A DNA stretch of 64,000 nucleotides from Salticus scenicus (Eukaryota > Arthropoda > Arachnida > Araneae > Salticidae), in contig OZ005650.1 of the NCBI GenBank assembly GCA_963930645.1, positions 61,942,718 through 62,006,717 on the forward strand, in the 5' to 3' direction. Position 1 is the first letter of the stretch; each line of letters begins with the position of its first letter. The translations under genes were made by a program, and so were the position numbers. Positions 1-12,000 of this stretch are shown one piece after another. The notes below the pieces were generated by a model that searched no databases, was not told the DNA's origin, and saw only the letters and a program-made list of their open reading frames with translations.

Positions 1-240
1 TTTTAGCTTATTTAGATGTTGAACAAATTATCAGCAGTTATAAATCTTTAAAAGCTTAAGAATGTTAATATTCTGAATTGTATAAAATGTGGATAGAATT
101 TGAATGTGTACATTTGTTGCTTTAAGGAGATGGTACATATTAAAAATAATTTTTTAAATTATTGATTTAGAATTAATAACTTTCCCATACATATGCATTG
201 AAATATAACAATACTAAATACTATATTAAAAATTTAAATT

Positions 241-243
241 AAA

Positions 244-280
<37 letters not shown>

Positions 281-362
281 CTAAATTATTATTATTGTTA
301 TTTGAAAAAAATGTAAATATTCCCTATTAATTACTTTTTCCTTTTTTTTTTTTTTTTTTTTT
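241..362. repeat. (TA)n microsatellite and poly-T tract
   Basis: An alternating TA run at about 249-277 is followed by a poly-T tract at about 341-362. Both are simple sequence with no coding content. Confidence 0.9.
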
Positions 363-399
363 CTCTCCATCGATTTTACATTTATTGCAGTTTAATAAA

Positions 400-1390
400 A
401 TATTCTAAACAAATTTGGTCTTCTCAAAATCAATGAAAAGAACAGCTGCACTTGATGAAGAAATAAATAAAAGATTCCCATCAGTTGCTCCTACAAGATG
501 GAATTATAACAATAGATTGATGGAAACAGTACCTCAATACCACAATGAAATTGCAACATTGATGGATAAAATTGTTGAAAATTCTGACAAATTGGATAAA
601 GAAGCCATTTGCATTGCTCGAGGTCTTTATTCGATTTTGCAAGACTTTGATTTTAATTTTTTCTTTTTTTTCTGACACTTTTCTCAGAAATATTCCCAGA
701 AATTGATGTTTGATTCCAGATCTTCCAGAAAAAAAAAAAAATATGATATTTCTTTCTGCCAAAGAAAATTAGAAAATTTTCAAAAAAAAAAAAAAAAAAA
801 AAAAAACATTGTCAAAATTTAGAGACAAGTTTGATTTAGTATGGAATAAATGCTCTTAATTAGACAAAATTGAAGAACTTCCAAGAAAAGGAATTTGTAT
901 GGACTCTATTAATGGAGAAGAAAAGAAAACTTCATATAAAAGACTTTTTAATGAAATCATAAGTGTTATAAAAGTAAACAAAGATTCAAAGAAACTACCA
1001 GCATTTAAGTTTTTATGTATTATAGATTCCAGACGATTTCAACAATTTCAAGAACATTTTCCTGAAGCAGAGTTTTCATGTTTTAAAAAAATTATGGACA
1101 ATATTTTGACTTTGAAAGTTTAAAGAGTGAATTAAATGTTATTTTTTGAGATACTGATATGCACAAAAATAGTGTAGTGCTGTTGTGTCAGTATTTAGCT
1201 GTACAAGATTTAGTTAATGTTTTCCCTGAACTATTTAAACTGACACAATTGGTAACCACAATAATAGCTTCTAGTGCTTCAGCTGAAAGGTTTTCAATGC
1301 TTAAAAGAATAAAAAGAAAATTGAGAAATGCCCAAAGCCTAAGGCAGATTATCATCACTAGCAATGCATGTTCATAACCAAGAAACATTT
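400..1390 (+). pseudogene. hAT-family transposase relic (C-terminal half)
   Basis: Three reading-frame pieces in different frames (about 415-650, 860-1123, 1150-1377) read like consecutive parts of one hAT transposase. The last piece carries the family's C-terminal dimerisation signature: a run of small residues, then SASAERFSMLKRIKRKLR, matching the conserved A-x-x-ER-x-FS-x-L pattern. The middle piece has SRRFQQFQEHFPEAEF, typical of the stretch before that domain. Frame changes, a stop at the end of the middle piece and poly-A runs (about 732-745 and 782-805) break the gene, so it cannot make transposase. No terminal repeats were found. I infer an old decayed copy and cannot name the subfamily. 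Confidence 0.7.
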
Positions 1391-2826
1391 TTTAATATAG
1401 AAAAAAAAGAAAAAGTATAAATTGCTTTTTCTTGTATTTGATCATTTGTGAGAATAGGTTGTAAAATTGCATTTTTGAAAAACACTTTATCTGGAAAATT
1501 ACAGCTATATAAAAATGTTTTTATAACCTAATTTAAATGACTTTTTTTATTCATTCTTTTTTTTTTTTTTCCATATTTCATCAATCAATTATGTTTTTCT
1601 AGGTATGTGTACTTTGTTGTTTTATTTATTTATTATTATTATTTATTTATTTTTATTTTATGTATTAATATTATAAATCTCATTTTAAGATAATTTAATA
1701 TGATAAAATAATTTTTCATCATACATATATGATATAAGAAATGAATTAGAGATATTTAATATGAGAACTGAAAATTGTGCAAAACAAGGGCAAAATTCAA
1801 ACGAATAAAACTGAAATAATAATAAGAAGAAGCAGAAGCCACCATGGCTTAAGATGGATGAAACGGGTTAAACTAGATTATAGGTTGCCTAACGTTCCCC
1901 AAATCTTCTGCAAGACCATATGATAAGAAAGATAGAAGTTAAAACAAAGATTTTTATATTATTAGAATTAAAATCTTATTATTTTTATACTAATTAATAT
2001 TTAAAAATCAATTTTTATACACTAAATTCTCTCTCTGTATATATACATCCTACATAAAAATATGTTTTCATTCTTATTGGTCTTTGTGGTTTCTGTGATC
2101 TTGTATCTGTTGCTTGGCTTTTACTATGCTTAATAAATCATTATTATATATATATATATATATAAAACATTATTTTGAACAGATATGAAGTATTTATTTA
2201 CGTGTTTTACATTGAGTATTTTATTTTTTGAGAAGAAAAGTTGAGGAGCTTTCCCAGCTTCTGGGCTCAAGCTTCACCACTGATATATGTAAGCAGAAGG
2301 CCTGTTGCATTTACCTTTGTATTACTCTGCAAACTTTCTTTTTCCATTAAAATTTCAGTTTCTTCTTTATTGAGTTGTCAACTATTCTTAAAATTCTAAT
2401 CATACTATTAAACACATTGTAATCAATCAATAAAATTCATTGTTGTTTTGTAGTTTTGTATTGATCAATTTTTTTCGACAGCGAATCAAAAAAGTTCACC
2501 ATTGTGTAGTGTTAAATGCTTAACAAAAATCTCCCACGTGATATGGCCATTATTGTTATATCAGTTAGAGAGTGTTTTGTTTTTAAAACATACTCGATTA
2601 TAAAGTCAGAAATGTTTTGCTCCCTTGGATATTTTTCTTTTCACATTCAGAAACTGAGATTTTTTATCATTTAATAAGTAGATTTTTGAACAGGTTTTAT
2701 TATATCTTCCTCATGTAAAATATGTTGAACTTACTGAACCAAGTTTTCAAAACAAGAGATAATAGTTAGAAAAGTTGTAATTTTGAAAATGGCAAGAATA
2801 AAATAAATGTTTACCACAGAAAGTAT
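1391..2826. other. No gene seen; AT-rich sequence with one dispersed repeat
   Basis: No supportable coding sequence. About 1815-1905 (AGCAGAAGCCACCATGGCTT core) recurs inverted at about 39455-39525, so it belongs to a dispersed repeat. A TA microsatellite lies at about 2145-2163. The rest is AT-rich and unclassified. Confidence 0.5.
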
Positions 2827-2828
2827 TA

Positions 2829-2982
2829 CAGTCGAACCTTGTTAACAAGAATCTCAAGAGGGGAAAAAAATTGTTCATGCTATCAGTAACTAATCTTTAC
2901 ATAACTAAATTAATCTTCATTTTGATGGGGATTGTGAAAACAGTTTATGTTAAAAGTAATTCACGTTAACGAGGTTCAACTG
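2829..2982. mobile_element. 154-bp MITE with TA target duplication
   Basis: The left end CAGTCGAACCTTGTTAAC and the reverse complement of the right end CAGTTGAACCTCGTTAAC are near-perfect terminal inverted repeats, flanked by TA on both sides (2827-2828, 2983-2984). It is too short to encode protein. The CAG ends and TA duplication fit a non-autonomous Tc1/mariner/pogo-type element. Confidence 0.8.
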
Positions 2983-3039
2983 TAATTATAGAATGGAAAG
3001 CACAAAATGTTTGAATGTGTGATGTAACACCCCCCCCCC

Positions 3040-3045
3040 CCCCCC

Positions 3046-3075
<30 letters not shown>
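3040..3075. repeat. Poly-C / poly-A homopolymer junction
   Basis: About 17 C run directly into about 27 A. It is one of many homopolymer blocks in the window. Confidence 0.9.
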
Positions 3076-3076
<1 letters not shown>

Positions 3077-3149
3077 TTGGTAAGAGAATTTTTAGCAAGA
3101 CATAAAGTTTCTGACAATTTAATCAGGAAATTGGGCTCTAGACAGCTAC

Positions 3150-4790
3150 ATTGCACATCCGAACAAGATGACTGCAAGTTGAAAAAACTTTTTTGAAAAT
3201 AGATTTGTAACATGTTTAGAACTTAAAAGAAATTTTTAAAAAGTGTCTAGCAGAAGATTTTATACAGAAACAGTGCAGCGTAAATTAAACAAAGCAGATT
3301 TAAAGACCAGAAACCTGCAAAAAAGCCATTATTAAAAACAAAACTTCAGTGCTCCAAAAAATTTAAAAATGGTCAGTTAATGATTTGACTGTAATAGTTT
3401 TTTCTAATAAGTTAAAGTCTGACAGAAACAAGCTAGTCAGACGAGAAAAGGGAAACAATTTAATGAAAATTGGACTCTTAAAGCAGTGAAACATTCTTCT
3501 TACATTATGGTATGTAAGTGCATAACTTTTCAAGGAGTCCAGCAAATTTTAATGCTTAAGAAATTTGTTAATTTGAAAATACAGTAGAGAGTCAAAAATC
3601 CGCACAGCTCGGGACCAGAGGTTGTGCAGATTTTGTGGATTTCGGGGCCCATAAAAAATGATTTTCACTTTGAATAATAAAAACAGAATATTATTCAAAC
3701 TAAACACATACTAGTGAATAATAACACTGAATATTAAATTACTAGGTACATAAGAATAATAATGAACATTAACAAAAATATATAATGAAAACAATAAATA
3801 AAAATGAAAAAAAAAAAAAAAAAAAAAAAAATTGTCAAACTTAGATAAAATCTATTCACACGTAGCTAATTTTAAACTGAACTTGACCTGCACGATTTAT
3901 TTATTTTTTTATTTATTGTAAATAGTAGTAACACAAATTTATTTTTCTACAAATTTTATTGAGTTCTTCCTTACAAATTATGCCTTCATCAAAAAGCATT
4001 TAAAAAAATTAGTGTGTTATTATTTTCCTGATTGATATCATCATATCACAATAATCATTATTTTCTTTTGATGAATTTAATATACTGTCAATAATTTCAT
4101 TAGCAGCAACTTGGATCTTGCAGTCTTTCATATTATTATTTTGTTTTTCTTTTTTGTAATCATAAAATGCAAATATAAAATTATTATTTAAGATCTTTTT
4201 CAAAAATTCTGATTTGCAGTTTTGTAATTTATTAATAGTGAATTTCATTGTTTGTATCTGACAAGTTTTGTGGATTTCGGACTTCGGCGGATTTTAGGTC
4301 GACGGATTTCTGGCTCTCTACTGTATACACAATCATTATGAAAGAGGGTGCCTGTCCGACTAATATGAAAGTATCTTAGACTTTTCCACACAGACATTTC
4401 AGAATGATAATGCATCTTATTACACAGAGTCTGTGGTATGTTTGTTTCCCATTGTTAAATTTACATATCCATGTTCATGAGCATGTATTAATCTATAAGT
4501 AATCATTAGTTCTTTCACTTTAGGTTAATATTTATAAGGAATACCTTGAGATACCATGGCTTAGATATAGTCCCAATATCAATCCAAGCAAAAATGTTTG
4601 GTCTGTAATAGGAAAAGATTTTGAAATTTGAAGCCTATAGCTTTGCAGGAACTAGAAAAATTATTTATGATGTTTTGCACAGTGAAATTTCTGAAGATTA
4701 TGTCAAAAACTTGTATTATAATTTGTTGTTATTCAGTACTGGTTTGGACCTGACAAATAAATAGTTTTTTAGAAATGTTGTTTTTATCAA
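3150..4790 (+). pseudogene. Tc1-like transposase relic, split by a MITE
   Basis: Decayed Tc1-type transposase text occurs on both sides of the element at 3582-4323. On the left, about 3240-3580 reads TVQRKLNKADLKTRNLQKS, like the Tc1 DNA-binding region. On the right, about 4390-4440 reads FQNDNASYYTESVV (second catalytic Asp motif), about 4540-4610 reads YSPNINPSKNVWSVIGK (the W-SPDLNPIENxW motif) and about 4645-4735 reads AGTRKIIYDVLHSEI (C-terminal end). Several stops and frame changes make it inactive. The two halves flanking a MITE with a TA duplication show that the MITE landed inside this older copy. Confidence 0.65.
3582..4323. mobile_element. pogo/Tigger-like non-autonomous element, 742 bp
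   Basis: Ends are CAGTAGAGAGTCAAAAAT on the left and, reverse complemented, CAGTAGAGAGCCAGAAAT on the right, with TA on each side (3580-3581, 4324-4325). Subterminal GGATTT-type motifs repeat at both ends. Inside on the minus strand is a 79-codon open stretch (4248-4009) beginning MKFTINKL; the same start occurs in a related element near 16974. It may be residual coding sequence of the parent transposon. It interrupts a Tc1-like relic. Confidence 0.75.
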
Positions 4791-4814
4791 CCATAAATAT
4801 TTATTTAAAGATGA

Positions 4815-5085
4815 AGTGTAAAATTGAATTTTTATACCAACTATGTAAAAAATGCCATAGCCAGGAAACTAAGTAATTTACGTGATCTATTGGAGTTGCC
4901 AAGAATAATATGCTCACCTGTCATATCTGTGGTTTCAGACACAGTGACCTTGCCAATAGTTATTACGTGAAGAATGTCAAGTGGGTGGCTCAATGGTAGA
5001 GCACTGGCATGGTAAGCAGAGTGGCTAGGCTTGATTCCTAGCTCTGGCATTTTTTGTATAGTTGGTATCAAAATTCAATCTTCCA
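4815..5085 (+). mobile_element. Foldback element containing tRNA-like Pol III boxes
   Basis: The left arm at about 4820-4870 and the right arm at about 5035-5085 are reverse complements (AAATTGAATTTTTATACCAA against TTGGTATCAAAATTCAAT), and pairing extends imperfectly toward the centre. The right arm holds a tRNA-like stretch at about 4983-5050, with an A box like TGGCTCAATGGTAGAGC and a B box like GGCTTGATTCC. The left arm carries a partial inverted copy of the tRNA-like 3' half. It could be two SINE copies head to head or a foldback MITE that took up a tRNA. Confidence 0.6.
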
Positions 5086-5812
5086 TTCCATCACTAAATA
5101 AATATTTTTTATTTCATATGTTAAATGATAATAGAATATGAATTGATGTTTATTATATTATGTTTAACAAGAAAGTTTTATATCGGTTTTCATTGAAAAT
5201 ATTTCATAGAGAGTAATAAAAAGAATTATTGCATCGAAAATGTACATAAGTATTATTTTATTCCTTTAGTGTTACACAAGTGTGATTACTTTATTTGTCT
5301 TAATATTCACTTTTGAAATTATTTTTAAATTAAAAAGTATGAGTCAATTTTTCTACAGTCCATTTTTTTATCCCTCAGTGTGTGTGTGTGTGTGTGTGTA
5401 TACTGTATATATAAATCTTGAAAGACTCTTGAGTTCAATAATTTTTATAAATTTTATTTTATTGACAAAGATTGACATAGATGGCTGTAAATTCAGAATA
5501 CTGAATTCAGTGAGATCAAAAATTCATTGTATTTGTTTTCATATAAAATCTTTTTTTTTTTTCTTTCTTTCTTTCTTTCTTTTTCATTTACGAATAATAC
5601 ACAAAACAAATTTGATTGTATCACCATTAAACAAAAAATGCAAAATGAAATGTGGATGACAAAATAATTATAAATATGCCATAACAATGCTGATTTTGTG
5701 TATGCAAGTTCTTAAGTTATATCCTTCTGCAACAAGCTTAAGAAAAATAAATAAGAAAAATATGTAACATCTATCCTTTCTCAGACAATGCTAGAGTCCA
5801 AAGGAAAATAAC
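5086..5812. other. Sequence 3' of the MMP gene; microsatellites only
   Basis: No gene is supported. A (GT)n microsatellite is at about 5380-5400 and a poly-T/(TTTC)n block at about 5550-5585. On the minus strand an AATAAA (5458-5453) about 355 nt past the MMP stop is a possible poly-A signal, but such hexamers are common in AT-rich DNA. Confidence 0.4.
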
Positions 5813-6078
5813 TTATAAATAGATTGTGTATTTTGTCCTATGTATAAGGAACACAGTTACGAAAGACAATAAGAGGAACGAATTGGCCACAGTTTGTGAA
5901 CACTTTGATATTGTGTTAATTGATTCGTCATCACTTTCTTCTAAGTCTGGTGCTTGTTCATGATGACTTGGGCATCCAAACCAGTATTGATTAATATTAT
6001 TGAATTTATTCTTTTTTACTTTCATAAAAATGTCGTTGAATTGCCAAAACTTCCTTCCTTTGAAGAAATAAGTGTGGC
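5813..6078 (-). CDS. MMP last exon: end of hemopexin blade 4, closing Cys, hydrophobic C terminus, stop
   Basis: The acceptor TTTTCTAG precedes 6078 and the phase-1 join completes a Gly codon. The exon encodes HTYFFKGRKFWQFN, the typical start of a hemopexin blade, then YWFGC, whose Cys402 should bond to Cys211. An acidic stretch follows (PDLEESDDES), then a hydrophobic run (ANSFLLLSFVTVFLI, 431-445), a nine-residue tail HRTKYTIYL, and TAA at 5815-5813. The hydrophobic run is short for a membrane span and could be a GPI-attachment signal, although a polar nine-residue end is unusual for one. Both anchoring modes are known in MMPs. Confidence 0.92.
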
Positions 6079-9000
6079 CTAGAAAAAAACAGAAAAATTA
6101 ATATATTTGCATACAGATTATTATTATTATTTAATTATAAAAGTATGCTATGATTTCACAATACAGATAAGAAAAAAAAGTGGGCTTTGACTTTTAAAAA
6201 AGAAGAATAACATTTTTTCTAAATATAACTAAAGAATAACTTTTTTCACATAAAAAACAGATATTTTTGTATGGTTATCTTGTACTGAACATAAATTCAC
6301 TAATGTTATTCTATACAAGGTCACCCACAAGAAAATGAAATGAAAAATGTTGCCTTAAATTTCACAAAAAGTAGCCTAGAAGCATTGAAAAAGTAGCAAA
6401 AAAATTGTCTCAATAATGAAATATGGAAAAAACTAGCAAAAACAAATAGTTCATTCAAAAACATTTTTATTTTATATTTTATTTAGGCATCAAAATTAAA
6501 TACACAATACAATAATGCTGTAAGAATTTGTCAGAATAAATTGTTTTAAAAAGATATTGCAGATTCCCATAACTCATGGTCCATTTTAGTTCCAGAATGA
6601 TTAGTGTTTTGTTCTTCAATAATAGGTGATGGGTTTGAGTCTTAGTTCATGTGTGGATGTTCATAATTGCTCTGAATCCACTATATGCAGTAGGCCTCTT
6701 ATCTGACCAAATGTGGAAAAAATGAATGAATTGCTAATCTTCATTTTGTTAAAATTTTTATACGGTTAGAAAGGAGATTAAATGGCCTCTTTAAAAGTAC
6801 CTTTCATTAAAATATTGAATGATTAGTTTTTCGTAGAGGGCAATACAAAAAGAGATGATCGAAAAAAACCAAACAATTTTTGGACATTTTTAATTATTAT
6901 TATTTTTTTTAAAATCCGTATTTCTTAAAAACAACTGCACCATTAGAATTGGGAATAAATGCTCTTTCGAATGGTGCAGATGCATTTTGCATATTTTTAT
7001 CCATTACATAGAGATCACTTTTAAAAAATGCACAAAATTTTCTACCTTCTTTTCTTCTTTCCACAGAAGGCTTTTGGGTTACAGAAAGTATTTGCAAGTT
7101 GGCAATTAGAGTACCTTCATTAACATTAATAACTTAGTTAACTAAACTGATATAAATTTCTGATTAAGATAAACATGTCCTTTGGATTATTCAGCAAACA
7201 TCGATATATTTTGCTATACTGAGGACCCTCTTACTTATGGGGAGATGCAGTTGCAGACAAAAAAAAAAAAAAAAAAAAAAAAAGGATAGTGGCAGCAGTA
7301 TTTTTTTTTTTTTAATACAATTGACGCTTGTTATAACTACCATGCATTATAAAGACTATTCCATTGTAACAACCAGTGATAAAAAAAACCCAACTGTCTC
7401 CCTGTGCACTCAATGTAATTTTCCTTCCAGTATAACGTCCGAATTCAGTGGACAATCTTCCAAATAGAAAATGTTTCTAAACATCTAACTTGAAATGACC
7501 TTGATTATTGTATTTTCAAGCTGTAGATGTAGAGTCTACAGTGTAAAGGAAAATTATGATTTGCAATAATCACACATTGAAAAAACAACAACAACCGTTT
7601 TTGATATTTTCTTGGGAAAATAAATATTTTGTATTTCTATATTACCTCCTTTTCCTTTATTTACTAATTTAAATTCTGTTTTAGATAAACAATTTTAATA
7701 CCAATGATAAAAAGTAATTCAGATATTTAATTGGAATCTCTTTAAAAATCGCCTATTTTTACAGAATTGCTAAGTGTGCATGTGTAAATGTTTTAATTAT
7801 ATCTTCTGTAACAACCACTCATTATAATGACCTTTTGCTGTGGAATGCAGAGGGTCGTTATAACTAAAGTCAACTGTATATATTATTTTAAACCAAAGTA
7901 TTCCCATACTTTATTTGCTATTTATTCTGAATAAAATGTATTTTTAAAATTTGGTATTATTATAAATGCTCAGATGATGCCATGAAATGGGTTTTTGCTA
8001 GTTTCTGCCGTTTTAAACTGGTTATAACCATTTTCTGCTACTGGCACGGCAAAAAACCCTTTCTGTCAGCAGAAAGTCAGCCCTGGCAAGTTGCTCTGCC
8101 ATTTTTTTCCAAGTGGCAGCCACTTTAAAATTTAACATCACCACAACTTTTAAAATACTGAATTAATTTGAACTAAAATTGGACAGAGGACTTATCTTAC
8201 AAATACCTTGGATGAGTTCACAGGGTAACTTACTATGCAAATTTTGTTTTCAAATGGTGGCCACTTGGAAATTTCAAATTCACATAAAAAAGGGATTTAT
8301 GAATAGATTTTCTTAAAACTCCATATGTACATAACCCACATCAATGTCTCCACCAAGTTCATTAATAAATATTATCTGCTTTCTTTTTTGAAATGGTGGC
8401 CATTTGATGAGGAAAAAGAAATCAACTTGCTGTTCTGACTGAACAAGGAGGACTTGTTGTATTTTAGTTTTACTATGAATCGTTGTCCTTCTTAATCTAC
8501 ATGTGCATAATGAATTCAACTCAATAAGTTTCATGCTCAATGAAGCTTTGCTGCTGATCAAATGTTGGAGTTATTAGTCATTAGCACAGATTGTTTATTG
8601 AAGAAACATAAGAAACATGATTGTAGGGCTGAAATTCCTGAACTATTATTTACTGTTGTAGTCTTTTTTTGTACTGAGAAATGATTCTACACAAAGTAAT
8701 TGGAGAGAGATAAATATTTCACAGTTATTTAATTACTTTTTGTATCAATAAACATTATTCTAAACAATACCAATGGTATAGTTATTTATAACATAAATAT
8801 ATTATCTATATTAAAAATATAATTATTTAATCTATGATTCATCTTGACCTGTTGCGATTTCAAATACCTACTGTCTTAATTAAGCGTTTTACAGAAAAAA
8901 AAATAATAATAAAAAAAATAAATAAATAAATAAAATACTGTATTAACAGATGAGTGATTTTCATTTGAAAATTTACAAAATCTGAATTTCGTAAACAAAC

Positions 9001-12000
9001 ACCATTTGAAAAAAAAAAGTAGGCAAAATTTGTTTGGGGTTGAAAAATTGAAGCTTTCTCACCTTTTATCTGGTGAGAAAAAGTTATCTGAACTTAATGA
9101 AAGTCAAACTCTTCATAATATTTTTCATTTTCTATATTATCATTATTTTTATTTATTTTTTTTTTTTTTTACTACTGTAAAAGCACTTATTTCCGCGAGC
9201 CCATCGTAATTTAAGTCTTGCGAAATACTTTTTTTTTCGCCTCAAATAATAATAAAAAATCAAGAAATTTTCACTTGCCAAAGTTCACAGATATGGGCAG
9301 TCCGAATCCGAGAAAAGCGAAAGGGGTGGGATGATTACATTTTCGGTGCAAAAGGGGGGTTCAGAAGTCCCTAGTTTGATAAAGAGCGATGGAAGAAAGA
9401 GATTGAGAAAAGAAACTTGTTTGAGTTGGAATGCGTGCGTTGAGCCAAGGCCAAAGTTGATGTACAAGCAACATTGTAAGCATGAATTGTTTTCAGAGCA
9501 ATGGGGAGGGGGGGGCGAACTTTTCGGACAAAAGGAAATTTCTTAAAATGCCTTATGCAAAACGGGCTCTATATTTAGGTACTTTTTAACTTTAGGATTT
9601 TTCAACTTTCAGTTCTGTTCATATAAAAATTTCGTGAAATTTTCAGCTCGCGAAATCACCGATATCTTCATTTTTGCGAAAATTACGGCTCGCGAAAATA
9701 AGTGCTTTTACAGTATTAAGAGAATGTCCCTTTTTTACAAACTTACCATCTGAATATTGAAAGGCAGCATCGATGTGGGTGGGAATTCCTCTCCACAAAC
9801 CCATATCTCGAGGATAATCCAGTTCCACTCTGCCTTCAGTCTCATCATACCTCCAATACTGAGTCCCAGAAAAGAAATAAGTTTTTCCGTTATATCCCCA
9901 AACCATGGCAGCATCAATTTTTTTAAGATCTGGTGGCAAACCGAGATCAGTTAAGGGTCTTGGATACCCAGGTTCTTTCTTAACACCATTGAATACCCAA
10001 TATTGTGGACCTGTAGAAAGAAATTCACACGCCTTTTAATAAACAGTATATTTCATTTAAATAAAAATGATTCAAAACCTCGTTATTATTTTTATCTAGA
10101 AACGAGAGAAATAATATTTAAAATTAAAACTTTTGGAGCTATGTTAGTATATCAGCAAGAAATGTGTATTTCATTTATTTTCTGTATCCAAATGAAATTG
10201 ACTGTTATGGTATAGTAAAAATGCAGTAATATTTTATTTATATTCTGGTGAAAATTATTATAAGTTTTTCAAAATTCAGTGATAAGCTTTTTTCAAAAAT
10301 TAGACATATATTTGTCTAACATTTGAAGAAAAAATGGTTGTCTTATAAATTTTTTACAATATTGTTATTTGGAAAATATAAATGTTGGTAACTGGCTCTA
10401 AATATTAAAAGAATAAAAAAGTTTTAGAAAGCATTTAAGGGACTCTTTACCTATCATTGCTGATAAGGAAATCCAATGTTATTCTATGGAAAATTTCTTA
10501 CATTAATTACTCATTACCTAATGTAATTTTTTAAAAATCCTAGCAATAGACGTTATAGATATTTCTTTATTATGTACATTACATTTTAATGGGGCTCAAT
10601 TATTTTGAATTATAAATGCCTCCTGATTTACCTGATATAGCCCAAACTGCGTGAAGAACTCGGAATAAAATAAACAATAGACCAATTCTCAGTAGGAATA
10701 AGATGTTTTGCAGAATTTTTTTTTATTTTTGCTGACAAATTTAAAAGATATAAATATTAAATTTATTCAGAGCTTTATCAATGATAGAAGGATTATGGAT
10801 TATACTTCTGAGTAAAATATGTTAGTCCTTGGAAATATTAGAAGAATTTGCATAAATATGCAAAGTAACTATAATAATTCCAATAAGTAAATTAACGTTT
10901 GAAGTCAGTAGTCGGGAGCCAATAATCGTGCTTAGAAATCAGGATATCCAAAAATAGAAGAGAGTTGTGCTTTACATTCTCAAAAACGAATTGAATAAAC
11001 TAAATAAAGGAAACAGAAAAGATCAATATTTGAAAGTGTAAACACAAAGTTGCATCATCCATTTACCTAAACCAGTGAGGCAATTTATATACACTGAAAA
11101 GTTTCTCTTCACTCACCGCCACCGATAGCCGAAGCTAATGTTATTCTATGGGAAATTTTTCTTTACAAGTAACTTATTAACTAATACATATTTTTAAATT
11201 CTGTTTTCACATTCTGAAAATTCCCAGCTGTTAAATAGATGGACCTTTTTTAAAAAATTATTTTTTTAATTTTTAATATTTTATTTTGAAATTGCAAAAT
11301 GAAAAAATTTCACATATTGAAAATTCGTATTTTGCAGCTTCAAAATAAAATATAAAAAATTCAAAAAATAATTTTTTAAAAAAGGTCCATCCATTTAACA
11401 GCTGGGAATTTTCAGAATGTGAAAACAGAATTTAAAAATATGTATTAGTTAATAAGTTACTTGTAAAGAAAAATTTCCCATAGAATAATAACATTAGCTT
11501 CGGCTTCCGGCGGCGGTGAGTGAAGAGGGCCCTTAAGAGTAGACAATACCCAATTGTGCCGACAATAAAACCCCACATTATCCTATGAAAAAATTTATTT
11601 TCACAATTACCAGGGTGGCCACTAATCAGAGAATCATGGAAAAGTCAGAGAATTTTGACAAATTTTGTAGAAATAAGCCATATTTGAAAGCTTGTTATTG
11701 TAAATTGCTAAATTATTTGCTATTTTTGTAAATTTTTTTGGAAGATAAACAGCGTAAGTCAGGGAGTTTCAGACATGTTACTTTTCAGTCTTTTTAAGCT
11801 TGTAAATTATTATTCTTGGGATCAATGCAAATTTGCATTAAAACTTTTTGGACATGTGTAGGGAGGGGGGGGAGTGTCAGCCTGAATTTGAGCAATATAT
11901 TATTAGCAATTTCTGTGTGGTTGGCTTTTAAGAAATGTTAAATTCAAACTTGGAGAAAATGAAAAAGAAATAGCATTTCAATGGCATTTTCCTAATGAAC

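Larger units (their letters stand above)
6079..9746 (-). other. MMP intron 5 (3668 bp)
   Basis: The donor is GTAAGT after 9747 and the acceptor TTTTCTAG before 6078. It contains a SINE-like stretch (about 6560-6740), two TIR elements (7318-7876, 9175-9713) and otherwise unclassified AT-rich DNA. From 7877 to 9174 there is no gene; a motif like GTGGCCACTT recurs near 8110, 8260 and 8395, and a poly-T run is at about 9155-9170. Confidence 0.85.

Noticed and set aside
4983..5050. tRNA gene
   Set aside because: The acceptor stem is poor and the segment is one arm of a foldback element.
5282..5659. 125-codon frame
   Set aside because: Built on (GT)n, poly-T and (TTTC)n tracts.
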